Positions 9,055 through 18,063 of a stretch of DNA of 64,000 bases are shown here, in pieces. Below the pieces are notes generated by a model. That model searched no databases. It was not told where the DNA came from and was given only the letters and a program-made list of their open reading frames with translations. Every line of letters starts with the position of its first letter. The first letter of the stretch is position 1. The position numbers and the translations under genes were made by a program. This DNA comes from Virgibacillus sp. MSP4-1 (GTDB lineage Bacteria; Bacillota; Bacilli; Bacillales; Alkalibacillaceae): assembly GCF_010092505.1 (NCBI RefSeq), contig NZ_CP048021.1:620001-684000 (forward strand), written 5' to 3'.

Positions 9055-9435
9055 TCAGGAATGAGGAGGCAGGGAAAAGCTCATCTCAGATGGCAGTGCT
9101 ATTATGTCATCTTTAGCACGAAAGGACTGATAGTGGGTAAGCGTCTCACCTCTCTGGCTGATGCGGCACGTAAGGATTTGCTCGTGCTTTTTTCCTTTCG
9201 TCTCTAAATAAATATCGAAATCATTCAGCTTTAAATAGCAATCATGGAAGGTCAGGTTTAAATATTCGGTCTGCTTCCGGACTGTTTCAGGATGATGCGT
9301 AATCATGACAGCTAAATCCTGAATGGTAATGTGCTCGGTTCCCTCGACCTTTTGCAGCGTCACCTTTATCGTTTCCGCCCATTTACCGGTTTTCTGTCTG
9401 ACCTGTTTCCACAAACGATTCAGCATTTCATTCAT
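9055..9435 (-). CDS. Hypothetical protein
   Basis: Not recognised. The 126-residue, soluble protein has a helical N-terminus (residues 1-60, basic) and a mixed C-terminal half with alternating beta-like stretches (CYLKLNDFDIYLETKG). The segment ITIQDLAVMITHHPETVRKQ looks like a helix-turn-helix-sized pair of helices, but this is not enough to call DNA binding. Two ATGs compete: the first is only 1 nt from GGGAGG, the second, used here, is 7 nt away. Single gene. Confidence 0.6.
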   Translation of the reverse strand: MNEMLNRLWKQVRQKTGKWAETIKVTLQKVEGTEHITIQDLAVMITHHPETVRKQTEYLNLTFHDCYLKLNDFDIYLETKGKKHEQILTCRISQRGETLTHYQSFRAKDDIIALPSEMSFSLPPHS

Positions 9436-9470
9436 AAACATGCCTCCCTTTTTAGCTTAGCTTTCCCACT

Positions 9471-9582
9471 TTTTACCACGTATTAACTGGGCTTCCTCCC
9501 CACTTCAAGTTCTGAGGGTACCTCAACAAGACTAGGGGGGATGGAATGGGAAAACCCCCACTGATTGAAGTTTCCCTTTATG
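9471..9582. repeat. Dispersed repeat, copy A (long form)
   Basis: Begins TTTTACCACGTATTAACTGG and ends CTGATTGAAGTTTCCCTTTAT, the same ends as copies at 20578, 26392, 38953, 56703 and 59999. The middle forms a nested hairpin: outer TCCCC / GGGGA, inner TGAGG-GTA-CCTCA. Copy B has a different inner stem sequence that still pairs. It resembles an internally deleted or guide-RNA-like end of an IS200/IS605 element; that is inference. Confidence 0.7.
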
Positions 9583-9796
9583 GAACATGCAGTGTTAGGA
9601 TGTGTTTCATTTTTATAATTTTGCATTGCTTCCTATTTCATTCAATGATGATTATGGTTATATTGTAGATAGGGTGTAAAATTCTCCGTAGTACGTTTGA
9701 CGGGGAGTTGGGTGACAAAGCGTATCAGATGAACGATAGGTACGGAAAATAGCTCATGAATACGTTCATGCTTCTGGCTGAAAGAGAGGGAGAGTC
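9583..9796. other. Gene-free stretch upstream of patatin gene
   Basis: No gene seen. It presumably holds the promoter of the patatin-like gene. Confidence 0.3.
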
Positions 9797-10624
9797 ATGC
9801 AAATTGGCGTTGCTTTGTCCGGTGGGGCTGTCCCGAAATTTGCCTGCGTCGGCGTTATCAAAGCACTGGAGGAAATGGATATCGAGATCAGTCATATTGC
9901 CGGAACAAGTGCAGGCGGGATTGTAGCTGCTCTGTATGCCTATGGATATACACCGGATCAAATTGCTGATCAACTGCAAAAGCTGAGTAAGTCCCATATT
10001 GATGTGGACTGGAAAGGAATTGGCCGACGTTTTCTTTTCTTCCGCCGAAATCTGGATGGAGGGGTGAAGGGGGAGAAATTGCAAAGGCTGGTTCACCAAA
10101 TGACTGGAAACGATGATTTTTCTGCCTGTCAGATTCCCTGTGCCGTATCAGTGACGGATCTCAGAACCCAGAAAACGATGGCCATAAGCTCACAGAAGGT
10201 AAGGAACTATGAAACCATTCTGGACATGCCGATAGACGAAGCTGTACGGGCGAGCGCTTCCATTCCCGTGATGTATCAGCCGGTCCGATGGAAAGACTAT
10301 ATTTTCATCGATGGGGGTATGCTGAAAAACTGTCCGGTGGATATCGTTCAAGGGTTAGGCGCAGACAAGGTGCTTGCGGTTGATCCTGTCTCGTCTTATT
10401 CACAGAAGGAAACGTTTGATGATCTGTCGACGATCTTAAGTCAGTCGATGAATATTCTGTTAGAGGCACAGATGAAGGAGGATCATAAAAAGGCAGAGCT
10501 GTGTTTAAAACCTGATCTGGGGGATACAGGTCTGTTTGACTTTAAGCGAATCGCGGAGTGTGTTGAAAAAGGGTACGCTTATACCAAAGAACGGAAGAAC
10601 GATATTATGGCTGTTTTGTCATGA
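9797..10624 (+). CDS. Patatin-like phospholipase family protein
   Basis: A 275-residue patatin-fold acyl hydrolase, bacterial YlbK/RssA-like size. The nucleophile motif G-T-S38-A-G and the catalytic Asp172 in IDGGMLKNCP form the Ser-Asp dyad. The glycine-rich oxyanion motif near the start is unusual: the usual GGGxxG is replaced by GGAVPK (residues 9-14). The family cleaves acyl esters of membrane lipids; the substrate is unknown and activity may be altered by the oxyanion change. The ATG follows GAGAGGGAGAG. It is single, with no downstream terminator recognised. Confidence 0.85.
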   Translation: MQIGVALSGGAVPKFACVGVIKALEEMDIEISHIAGTSAGGIVAALYAYGYTPDQIADQLQKLSKSHIDVDWKGIGRRFLFFRRNLDGGVKGEKLQRLVHQMTGNDDFSACQIPCAVSVTDLRTQKTMAISSQKVRNYETILDMPIDEAVRASASIPVMYQPVRWKDYIFIDGGMLKNCPVDIVQGLGADKVLAVDPVSSYSQKETFDDLSTILSQSMNILLEAQMKEDHKKAELCLKPDLGDTGLFDFKRIAECVEKGYAYTKERKNDIMAVLS

Positions 10625-10729
10625 TTCATCCTTATTGGCCAGGATGATAGAATTTTTTCTGATAAGTTTTAGCTCTTCCTCAGGGCCCTGCAGTAGGTAT
10701 TTCGCCAGCAGGGATCTGATGGTTTTCAT
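10619..10729 (-). CDS. Possible 36-residue small protein
   Basis: A short minus-strand frame with protein-like composition (MKTIRSLLAKYLLQGPEEEL... then KLIRKNSIILANKDES) overlaps the patatin stop by 6 nt tail to tail. No clear ribosome binding site precedes the ATG, which lowers confidence. It could be a real small gene or the end of a decayed one. No family recognised. Confidence 0.3.
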   Translation of the reverse strand: MKTIRSLLAKYLLQGPEEELKLIRKNSIILANKDES

Positions 10730-10781
10730 GATGAATATCGTGAAAATGTTTCAAAATTGACAAAAAATCCGGGATGTCAGG

Positions 10782-10843
10782 TTGACTTTCATTTGGAATA
10801 AAATTATCATTGTCATTGAAAGACTAATTGATAATCTTTTTCA
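10782..10843 (+). promoter_or_regulatory. Fur-controlled promoter of iron uptake genes
   Basis: TTGACT at 10782-10787, a 17-nt spacer and TATCAT at 10805-10810 form a good sigma-A promoter. A Fur-box core TGATAATCTTTTTCA (10829-10843) matches the 7-1-7 consensus TGATAATNATTATCA at 12 of 14 positions. A second set of half-sites, ATTATCATTGTC (10803-10814), overlaps the -10. Repression in iron-replete cells is therefore expected. Confidence 0.75.
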
Positions 10844-10946
10844 ATTAGTTTGAATATTCATACATGAATGCCATCGAATTTATTCATTCGTATTTGAAGA
10901 GAACGGAAATACAGACGGAAAATACATAACTGAGGAGGAGAATGAG

Positions 10947-11957
10947 ATGAAAAAGCTCGTTATATTACTGCTGACAGGTCTGCTTGTACTCTTGGCGGCA
11001 TGCGGAAATACGGAAGATACAGAGGATCATGCAAATTCCGATCAGAATAAAGAAGAGTCTGGATCAGCAAAGGAAGAGGCAACGGTTAAGATTAAAGATG
11101 TTTACGGTGAGAAAACCGTTGAGAAAAATCCTGAGCGAGTGGTTGTGCTTGAATGGGTTTATGCAGAGGATTTACTGGCCTTAGGTAAGCAGCCTGTGGG
11201 AATGGCTGATATTGAAGGCTACCATGACTGGGTAAACATTGAACCTGAATTGTCAGATGAGGTTAAGGATGTTGGAACACGCCAGGAGCCGAATCTTGAA
11301 GCGATTTCGCGTTTGAATCCGGACTTGATCATTACCGCCAGCTATCGTCATGACGCGATTATGGAGGACTTGGAATCGATTGCAACAACACTTGCATTCA
11401 ACCCTTACCCTGAAGAGGGGCAAGGTGATCAATATCAGGAAATGCAGGATACGTTCAATAAGATTGCTAAGGTGATGGGCAAAGAGGATAAGGCCGAAGA
11501 GGTGCTGACCAGCATGGAGGATACCTTTAAAGAATCCGAACAGAAGCTCGCTGAAAATGGGTACGAGGATACACCATTTGTTTTAACACAAGCCTATAGC
11601 GGTCAAAACACTCCAACCATTCGTCTCTTTACCGAAAATGGAATGGCGACACAAATTATGGGAAAAATGGGGCTGCAAAATGCTTATGACGGAAGCGACT
11701 GGGAGCTGTACGGGTATAAACAGACAGACGTAGAGGCGCTCCAAAACTTCCAGAATGCTCATTTCTTCTACATTGTTCAGGAAGATGATAATGTATTTGA
11801 AAATCAATTAAGCGGAAATCCCGCTTGGGAAAATCTTGACTTTGTGAAAAATGACCGCCTCTATCAGCTGCCAGGGGATACGTGGACATTTGGAGGTCCT
11901 TTATCAGCTGAAACCTTTGCTAAGCAGATTACCAATGTGATGCTGGAAAAGAAGTGA
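10947..11957 (+). CDS. Fe3+-siderophore ABC transporter substrate-binding lipoprotein
   Basis: The 336-residue protein has a lipoprotein signal with lipobox LAAC (Cys19), an acidic linker to about residue 45, and the two-lobed FecB/FhuD-type periplasmic-binding fold (ERVVVLEWVYAEDLLALG; RLNPDLIITASYRHD). It captures ferric siderophores outside the membrane and hands them to the permease encoded 5 nt downstream. The Fur-type promoter supports an iron role. Start: ATG 7 nt after GAGGAGGAG. Which siderophore is bound cannot be read from sequence. Confidence 0.92.
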   Translation: MKKLVILLLTGLLVLLAACGNTEDTEDHANSDQNKEESGSAKEEATVKIKDVYGEKTVEKNPERVVVLEWVYAEDLLALGKQPVGMADIEGYHDWVNIEPELSDEVKDVGTRQEPNLEAISRLNPDLIITASYRHDAIMEDLESIATTLAFNPYPEEGQGDQYQEMQDTFNKIAKVMGKEDKAEEVLTSMEDTFKESEQKLAENGYEDTPFVLTQAYSGQNTPTIRLFTENGMATQIMGKMGLQNAYDGSDWELYGYKQTDVEALQNFQNAHFFYIVQEDDNVFENQLSGNPAWENLDFVKNDRLYQLPGDTWTFGGPLSAETFAKQITNVMLEKK

Positions 11958-11962
11958 TGTAG

Positions 11963-13996
11963 ATGCAGGGTACAAATAAGTGGATAAAAGCGGTTCTCAC
12001 CTTTGGAGGGGGAGCCGCCCTTTTGTTTTTATTGATTTTCATACATATAAACCAGGGGAATGTACATATTCCGGTTTCAACCGTGCTTGAATCGATTTTT
12101 GCCCCGCAGGATCTCATCGAACACCACACGGTCCGTTATTTACGTATGCCGCGAGTGGTCATAGGAATTTTAGCCGGAGGAGCACTGGCCGTCTCAGGTG
12201 TCATTCTGCAGACGGTTACAAAGAACCCGCTCGCTTCAGCCAGTACGTTGGGAATTCATTCCGGAACGTACTTCGCTGTTGTGTTTGCCACGGTCTTTTT
12301 CCCGGCAGCTTTAGGAGCAAACGGCCTGTTTGTGGCCATGCTGGGTGGTCTGATTACCGCCTTTTTGGTCTATGCTCTTTCAGGTGCCGGCTCGACCGCA
12401 ACCCCTGTAAAAATGGTGTTAGCCGGTATGGTCGTCAGTATCATGTTCTCCTCCTTTACGTCCGTGATTCAAATATTTTATGAATATGAAACGAGTGGCC
12501 TGTTTTTATGGGGATCGGGTTCGCTTGTGCAGAATAACTGGTCAGGGGTTCAGTTTGCCCTGCCATTGGTCATTATCAGTTTTATCATCCTGTTATTTAT
12601 GTCCAAAAAGCTTGATATATTGAGACTTGGTGAGGAAGTGTCCACTTCTCTTGGCCAAAATGTGAATCAGGTGAAATTATTTGCTTTACTGAATGCGGTC
12701 TTTTTAACGGCTGTAACCGTCAGTGTTGTTGGTCCGATTGGTTTTGTCGGTCTAATTGCCCCACATTTAGTGAAGCTGATCGGTTATCGTCATCACGGGC
12801 TTCTGCTTCCGGCTGCTTTTTTATGGGGAGCAAACGTATTAATCGGAGCAGATGTGTTAGCCCGTATTATGGATGATTCCTTTTCTGAGCTTCCGGTTGG
12901 TGCGGTAACCGCATTAATTGGGGCGCCGTGGTTAATTATTCTTGTTGTCCGGAATTTCCGGACAGGCTCAGGTGAAAAAGGGGCCATTTCAGCCGGTCGT
13001 GTACAGCTGCCCTTTTCTCCTAAGTGGTTGTTTCCATCGTTAATACTGGTTCTCATGCTGGCGATTTTTATCGGCATTTCGACCGGGAATTACGGAGTGG
13101 AGATAGGGGTGACCATAGATGCGATGACCGGAAACAGCAATGAATTTATGCGTAATTTAATTTTTGATCTGCGTCTACCAAGAATCCTGGTTGCTGCGGT
13201 CAGCGGTGCCGGCCTTGCCATTGCAGGTCTGGTGCTTCAGGGCATTCTGAGAAATCCGCTGGCTGATCCATCCGTGATCGGGATTACGTCAGGAGCTGGG
13301 GTTGGTGCTCTGGTCGTTCTCTATGTCCTAAGTTTACCTGCGTTCTTTATTCCGATCGGAGCGTTTATCGGTGCGATTCTTGCCTTTCTGCTGATTATGT
13401 TCTTTTCGCTGAAATCCAATTTCCAGCCATCCGTTGTGGCCTTACTGGGAATTGGGGTATCGGCATTTGGTTCCTCGATTATTCAGATTTTAGTTGTGGA
13501 AGCAGATATGGGGGTTGCGGCTGCTTTAACCTGGCTGTCAGGAAGTACGTATGCTAAGGGGTGGACAGAGCTTGTTCAATATTTGATCATTCCTGTTCTC
13601 ATCACTCTTCCGCTGTTATTCTTACACATGAAAAAGCTGGATGTCCTGTCTTTAGGGGATGAGGCTGCTTCAGGCCTGGGCTTAAAAGTCAAATCCACAC
13701 GCTTTTTCATGGCGATGCTGGCAACGATTTTAGCAGCTGCCAGTGTAGCAACGGTCGGAACCATTGGATTTGTCGGGTTGATTGCACCCCATCTGTCCCG
13801 CATTTTAATTGGACCCAAGAATAAGCAGTTGTTGCCTTTAACGGCGATGACAGGGGCGATTTTCCTGACGATTGCTGATATATTAAGCCGCACCTTGCTC
13901 GTGCCAAAGGAAATCCCATCCGGAGTGCTCGTGGCTCTCATTGGTGCCCCGTACTTTTTATGGCTCATGAAGCGGACGAATAAAGTACGGCGGTAA
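11963..13996 (+). CDS. fhuB: Fused FecCD-type siderophore permease (FhuB-like)
   Basis: At 677 residues this is twice the size of a normal FecCD permease and holds two homologous domains (about 1-335 and 350-677). Each has the RxPRxxxxxxxGAxLAxxG region and a cytoplasmic loop ending GFVGLIAPHL (near residues 265 and 600) that contacts the ATPase. The layout equals E. coli FhuB. The gene is 5 nt after the binding-protein gene, in one operon. No ATPase gene follows, so a shared FhuC/YusV-like ATPase must be encoded elsewhere. A terminator follows at 14043. Confidence 0.93.
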   Translation: MQGTNKWIKAVLTFGGGAALLFLLIFIHINQGNVHIPVSTVLESIFAPQDLIEHHTVRYLRMPRVVIGILAGGALAVSGVILQTVTKNPLASASTLGIHSGTYFAVVFATVFFPAALGANGLFVAMLGGLITAFLVYALSGAGSTATPVKMVLAGMVVSIMFSSFTSVIQIFYEYETSGLFLWGSGSLVQNNWSGVQFALPLVIISFIILLFMSKKLDILRLGEEVSTSLGQNVNQVKLFALLNAVFLTAVTVSVVGPIGFVGLIAPHLVKLIGYRHHGLLLPAAFLWGANVLIGADVLARIMDDSFSELPVGAVTALIGAPWLIILVVRNFRTGSGEKGAISAGRVQLPFSPKWLFPSLILVLMLAIFIGISTGNYGVEIGVTIDAMTGNSNEFMRNLIFDLRLPRILVAAVSGAGLAIAGLVLQGILRNPLADPSVIGITSGAGVGALVVLYVLSLPAFFIPIGAFIGAILAFLLIMFFSLKSNFQPSVVALLGIGVSAFGSSIIQILVVEADMGVAAALTWLSGSTYAKGWTELVQYLIIPVLITLPLLFLHMKKLDVLSLGDEAASGLGLKVKSTRFFMAMLATILAAASVATVGTIGFVGLIAPHLSRILIGPKNKQLLPLTAMTGAIFLTIADILSRTLLVPKEIPSGVLVALIGAPYFLWLMKRTNKVRR

Positions 13997-14042
13997 CCGG
14001 GGGATTGTTCTTCCCTGTCATTCCAGTCATTGATGATAAGGA

Positions 14043-14074
14043 AGCAGAAACTCTTCAGGGGTTTCTGCTTTTTT
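14043..14074 (+). terminator. Intrinsic terminator of iron uptake operon
   Basis: Perfect 9-bp stem AGCAGAAAC / GTTTCTGCT with a 9-nt loop, then six T residues. Confidence 0.95.
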
Positions 14075-14145
14075 CGTGGTAAATTCTCTATAAGAATGAA
14101 CTTTTTGAGGCTTTCCATGCTCATATATACGAGAGAGGTGATAAC

Positions 14146-14685
14146 TTGAAGGTAAGGCAGATGGTCAAGAAGGCAAAGAAGGGGGACAAAGAGTCACTCT
14201 TAAAACTCATCATGGATCAAAAGGAGGATTACTATAAAATCGCCTATTCATATATGGGAAATCAGCATGACGCACTTGATGCAATGGAAGATATGATTGT
14301 AAAACTTTATGAAAAAATTGATCAACTAAAGAAACATGACTCCTTCTATAGCTGGAGCAAAAAAATATTGGTTCATTGCTGTTATTCCATTTACAGAAGC
14401 AGAAGCAAAGTGGTTTTGGTTGATGAATGGCAGGACCAAATGAGCACTTCAGGTCGTAGCCGTGAACACAACCAGGTCGATCAAAATATGGATATTCATC
14501 AATGGTTATCGATGATTAATCCCAGGCAGGCAGAGGCGATTAAACTTCGCTATTTTCAGGATTTGGATTACCAATCGATTGCGAACATGACAAATACATC
14601 CCTTGGCACAGTAAAATCCCGTATATTTAATGGTTTGAAAAAATTACATAAATTATCTGGAGGTGCCTTGAATGAAGAAAATTGA
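14146..14685 (+). CDS. ECF-type RNA polymerase sigma factor
   Basis: A 179-residue sigma-70 family protein of the extracytoplasmic-function class. The sigma2 domain covers about residues 20-90 (YKIAYSYMGNQHDALDAMED) and sigma4 about 115-170, with the helix-turn-helix ending SLGTVKSRIFNGLKKL. It redirects RNA polymerase to a small stress regulon. Start is TTG, 7 nt after GAGAGAGGTG. The gene overlaps the next one, a membrane anti-sigma factor, by 14 nt, so the two are translationally coupled. The SigV/YlaC-like groups are the nearest types I can suggest. Confidence 0.88.
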   Translation: MKVRQMVKKAKKGDKESLLKLIMDQKEDYYKIAYSYMGNQHDALDAMEDMIVKLYEKIDQLKKHDSFYSWSKKILVHCCYSIYRSRSKVVLVDEWQDQMSTSGRSREHNQVDQNMDIHQWLSMINPRQAEAIKLRYFQDLDYQSIANMTNTSLGTVKSRIFNGLKKLHKLSGGALNEEN

Positions 14686-15928
14686 ACGCATGTTAAATGA
14701 GGAAAAACAAAGAATTGACCATAAACAAGCACCACCTGAACTCGAGGAACGATTGAGAACGGCTTTATCCAATGAAGAAAAACATAGAAGCTTCCGAATT
14801 CCATTTATTTGGAAGACTGTTGCTGCCATCATGCTTGTTGTGATCCTGGCCGGGTATAACTATCAGGCATTAGCTTATTACGGGAAACGAATTACAGGAT
14901 TTGATGGAGTCGTGTCCGATACTTTGCAGGACTTAAATGAGGCTGGTTTGGGACAAGTAATCGATAAAGAGGTTCCTTTAAAGGAAGGAGTCACGATGAA
15001 AATCGCTGGATTAATGTCTGATGAAAACAGGCTGATTCTCTACTATACGATGACTTCCAAAAAAGGAAACTTGGATGAGCCTGCCTCCACCTTTCATCCG
15101 TCAAAAATAACCGGGTTGTTTACGGACGCTAAGTTTGAAAGTGGCGGAGGGCAAATGAACGAGGCAAACACTGAACTGAAGGGAACTTATACCTTTGAAC
15201 CGCCAAGTCCATTCGCGAAGGAGCTTACCCTGCACTTTAATCAGCTGAATAAGCAGGTGACCTTTGATTATGATCCATCAAAAGCGATGGAAGCAAGCAT
15301 TAAACAGAACATCAATGAAGAGGTAACTGTAGACGCAGGGAACATCCGCTTCGATACCATAACAGCAACTCCGACATTAACAACCATTAGTGGTACAACC
15401 GATGTGAATATCAACCAAATGATCCAGCCATTTGAACACATCAAGTTAATGGCCAACGGTGAACCTGTTCAGCCAAAAGGCGGAGGATACAGTCATTCCT
15501 TTGGCAGGACAAATTTTGAATTAGAGTATGATGCACTGCCAAAGAACCTGGATAATCTTGAGCTTAAAGTGGAGAAGTTCCCAGGTTCAGAAATGGTTAA
15601 TGAGAAATTCCCGCTAAAAAGGGGAGAAAAGCTGAATGTTTCAGGTTATGACATTGTGATTAAGGATGTATCAGTGACGAATCAACAAACCAGACTCACG
15701 GTTGTTGCAGACGAATCTGTCAAGCTTAAGAATGTTTCCATTGGGGATCAGTCACATCAGACGCCCCTTACAGAAACGGTGAACCAGAAGCTGAACAAGA
15801 AGAAGGATCATCTATCCGAAGAACGTACCCTTATATTCGATTCCCCAGCCTCAGCGGATTATCTTTATATAGAAAGTATGGAATTTATGAAGCCCTATAA
15901 TAAAGAAATTCAGATTGTGGGAAATTGA
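14672..15928 (+). CDS. DUF4179-type membrane anti-sigma factor
   Basis: The 418-residue protein has a short cytoplasmic part (residues 1-45, rich in charged residues, the likely sigma-binding segment), one membrane helix (about 49-65) and a large extracellular beta-rich region. The first extracellular part matches DUF4179 and the last part, from about 230, resembles DUF5643-like domains seen in these proteins. It should hold the upstream ECF sigma inactive until an envelope signal arrives. It starts inside the sigma gene after TCTGGAGGTG. No site-2-protease gene is nearby. Confidence 0.8.
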   Translation: MKKIERMLNEEKQRIDHKQAPPELEERLRTALSNEEKHRSFRIPFIWKTVAAIMLVVILAGYNYQALAYYGKRITGFDGVVSDTLQDLNEAGLGQVIDKEVPLKEGVTMKIAGLMSDENRLILYYTMTSKKGNLDEPASTFHPSKITGLFTDAKFESGGGQMNEANTELKGTYTFEPPSPFAKELTLHFNQLNKQVTFDYDPSKAMEASIKQNINEEVTVDAGNIRFDTITATPTLTTISGTTDVNINQMIQPFEHIKLMANGEPVQPKGGGYSHSFGRTNFELEYDALPKNLDNLELKVEKFPGSEMVNEKFPLKRGEKLNVSGYDIVIKDVSVTNQQTRLTVVADESVKLKNVSIGDQSHQTPLTETVNQKLNKKKDHLSEERTLIFDSPASADYLYIESMEFMKPYNKEIQIVGN

Positions 15929-15960
15929 CAGGCCGGGATAAGCTTCAAAACCTTCCACGA

Positions 15961-16692
15961 CTAGTGCAGTATAGGTGGCAGGTTTTGAAGATCTTCTTTG
16001 TTTTTTATACTTACATGCAGTTCATTCCAATCGTTAATGGCCGCATAAAAGACCTTGTTTATATCATCAATATTCTTCTTTTTTAACTCCTCATAAAGCC
16101 ATGATTCATTTAAATTCCTGGAATTCAGGACCTTTTCGTAAATCTCGCCGTCAATTACGACGGGGACATCGATTCCCTTACTGGAAGCATTCGGCTGTGG
16201 CAGCAAATGTTCCGCCCGTGCCGCTTCTTTTTCAGGGTATGGTTTTACAGATATATACCCATTGGCTTCGATGATGGCCATTTCCACATCCTGCACATTA
16301 AAGATTTGCTGTTCTCGTAACATTTGTAAAATCGTATCAATGGAATAGTTGATTTTTTTCATATTGCTTACTAAAAATTCTCCCTGATAAAGGACGATGG
16401 TAGGTTCAAAGGTTAATAAACGGCCGATTTTACGATTTTTGATTTTCCAGATGGCAATTCCTTTCTGCAGGAGAGCAACGGCAATAATGGCAATGGCCGT
16501 ATATATATGATTAATCTTTGGATCGGCAATATCTGCACCAACAATGGCTCCCAAAGTTAAAATGACTAAAAAATCAAACACAGGTAATTCCCCGATGGAG
16601 CGTTTCCCCATATAAAGGGTCGCAAAAAGGGCCAAAGGTAAGATGGTAACAATTCGGCCTAAGATTTTGACGATGTCCATTGCATATTCCAA
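15961..16692 (-). CDS. DUF421 membrane protein (YetF-like)
   Basis: The 243-residue protein has three membrane helices (residues about 7-28, 39-57, 62-80) and a cytoplasmic alpha/beta domain with the typical GEFLVSNMKKINYSIDTILQMLREQQI segment. Members of the DUF421/YetF family occur in multiple copies in spore formers and are linked in Bacillus to spore germination and envelope physiology. The start is TTG, 5 nt after GAGGTG; an ATG four codons later is an alternative. It converges with the anti-sigma gene. Confidence 0.85.
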   Translation of the reverse strand: MEYAMDIVKILGRIVTILPLALFATLYMGKRSIGELPVFDFLVILTLGAIVGADIADPKINHIYTAIAIIAVALLQKGIAIWKIKNRKIGRLLTFEPTIVLYQGEFLVSNMKKINYSIDTILQMLREQQIFNVQDVEMAIIEANGYISVKPYPEKEAARAEHLLPQPNASSKGIDVPVVIDGEIYEKVLNSRNLNESWLYEELKKKNIDDINKVFYAAINDWNELHVSIKNKEDLQNLPPILH

Positions 16693-16874
16693 AATATCAC
16701 CTCTTATAGGGAACTTTCATTTTAATATGACACAGACATTTCATAATTATTTACATGGATTGAATGAGGGGACTAGGTTTGACAAAATCCTTTAGAAATC
16801 CAAGAAACTTTTGATGTTTTAAAACGTAGAAACCTTTTAAAGACATCTCGCGATAAGGAGGGAGGGGTGAAAAT

Positions 16875-17189
16875 ATGAAAAAAGTTGCGATTCATTCGGT
16901 TATATGGGCGGTCATGATCGCCGCTATTGTGTGGGGCGCAAGTTTGATTTTTGCTTTTTCATATGGGGAGTGGAGCTTTCTCATTGGACTGGGGCTATCC
17001 GTTGTCCTTTACTTTTTTAACAGTAGTGGTGGTGTATTATCAAAAATGGCTGCTTACGAGGCAAGTGAAACAGGCTGGAAAATCCAGAAAGACAGCAATG
17101 AACTGAAGGCAAACGTTGGTCCTTTATTCTTTGGCTCTGTATTGTATACGCTTATCAGCTTCATTGCGACGATTAATCTATATTTTTAA
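16875..17189 (+). CDS. Small membrane protein, unknown
   Basis: Not recognised. The 104-residue protein has three predicted membrane segments (about 6-27, 34-50, 82-103) and a short hydrophilic loop (residues 55-78) with charged residues. The ATG follows AAGGAGGGAGGGG. It lies 21 nt before a broken acetyltransferase gene and may be cotranscribed with it. Confidence 0.65.
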   Translation: MKKVAIHSVIWAVMIAAIVWGASLIFAFSYGEWSFLIGLGLSVVLYFFNSSGGVLSKMAAYEASETGWKIQKDSNELKANVGPLFFGSVLYTLISFIATINLYF

Positions 17190-17210
17190 CTTGTATAGGG
17201 AGGTGGAGAA

Positions 17211-17677
17211 TTGCGAATTCGTCAAGCATTGGTGAGTGATGCGCTGGATATGGCAAAAGTACAGGTGAACAGCTGGAAGACAACTTATAAAGGGATTGTG
17301 CCTTCTTCGTACTTAAATCAAATGACCTTTGAACGTCGGCGGCCTAAATGGGAGGAACTGATCCGTAAAAGTCCTGTATTTGTGGCTGAAAATCAAAGTG
17401 ATGAGATGATAGGCTTTGCTAATGGCGGAAATGAGCGAACAGGCTTGAGAAATCGAAATCGGAGGAAAAAAACTTATAGAGGTAAGTTTGGTAAGCCTGT
17501 CAACATTGGAGACAATGTCTGGATTGGGGGAAGGGCCGTGATTAATCCAGGTGTAACAATTGTGAAAATGCGGTAATTGCCTCCGGGTCAGTCGTAACGA
17601 AAGACGTCCCCAGGAATGTTGTGGTGGGCGGGAATCCTGCCAGGGTCATCAAAAATATAAATAGTGGTAGCTCGTAG
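17211..17677 (+). pseudogene. Chimeric broken acetyltransferase (GNAT head, hexapeptide-repeat tail)
   Basis: The frame starts at TTG after AGGGAGGTGG. Residues 1-78 look like the first half of a GNAT N-acetyltransferase ([28 protein letters not shown]). From about residue 93 the protein switches to the left-handed beta-helix end of a maltose/galactoside O-acetyltransferase ([20 protein letters not shown]). After GVTI one G is missing (ATTGTGAAAATGC for the expected ATTGGTGAAAATGC), giving an early stop at 17576. The correct frame continues as [20 protein letters not shown] to about 17677. An internal deletion fused two genes and a frameshift then broke the product. Confidence 0.85.
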
Positions 17678-17778
17678 GATTCAGGTCCATGACCGAAGCG
17701 GATGCTCTCTCACTTAGTCTTTCATACTCTGCTGCTGACAGGGAAATACTAAGGTAAAGCAGATAAGGAGGGCCCATC

Positions 17779-17994
17779 ATGGACAGGAAAACCCGTTTTG
17801 AAAAGGATATGGAAAATGTTAAAGCAGAAACAGACAGTTCAGCAGTATTAAACGATGTGGTGGATTCAGAATTTGAACAGTATCCCGGGCACCATGAAAA
17901 AGTAACCGAAGACGATTCCCTTACACCTTATCAGGAAATTGTCCAAAATAACACAGACGGGAAGACGTGGAGCACAAAGGATGATCAAGTGTGA
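17779..17994 (+). CDS. Small acidic protein, unknown
   Basis: A 71-residue, strongly acidic, Lys-poor protein without cysteines or membrane segments, likely largely unstructured. The ATG follows AAGGAGGGC by 5 nt, a convincing start. No family recognised; small acidic proteins of this kind are common in halotolerant Bacillaceae. A hairpin (CGGGACAG / CTGTCCCG, 18001-18028) follows. Confidence 0.6.
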   Translation: MDRKTRFEKDMENVKAETDSSAVLNDVVDSEFEQYPGHHEKVTEDDSLTPYQEIVQNNTDGKTWSTKDDQV

Positions 17995-18000
17995 GAGCAT

Positions 18001-18028
18001 CGGGACAGCTTGCGTTTGAACTGTCCCG
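18001..18028. terminator. Hairpin between convergent genes
   Basis: Perfect 8-bp stem CGGGACAG / CTGTCCCG with a 12-nt loop between the small acidic gene and the convergent ArsR-type gene. No T-run on either side. Confidence 0.45.
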
Positions 18029-18063
18029 TTACATAGGCTTGCCTTCATGATGATACGTTCTCT

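Noticed and set aside
13576-14124. 182-codon minus-strand frame over fhuB end and terminator
   Set aside because: Runs through the fhuB terminator and is antisense to conserved FecCD motifs.
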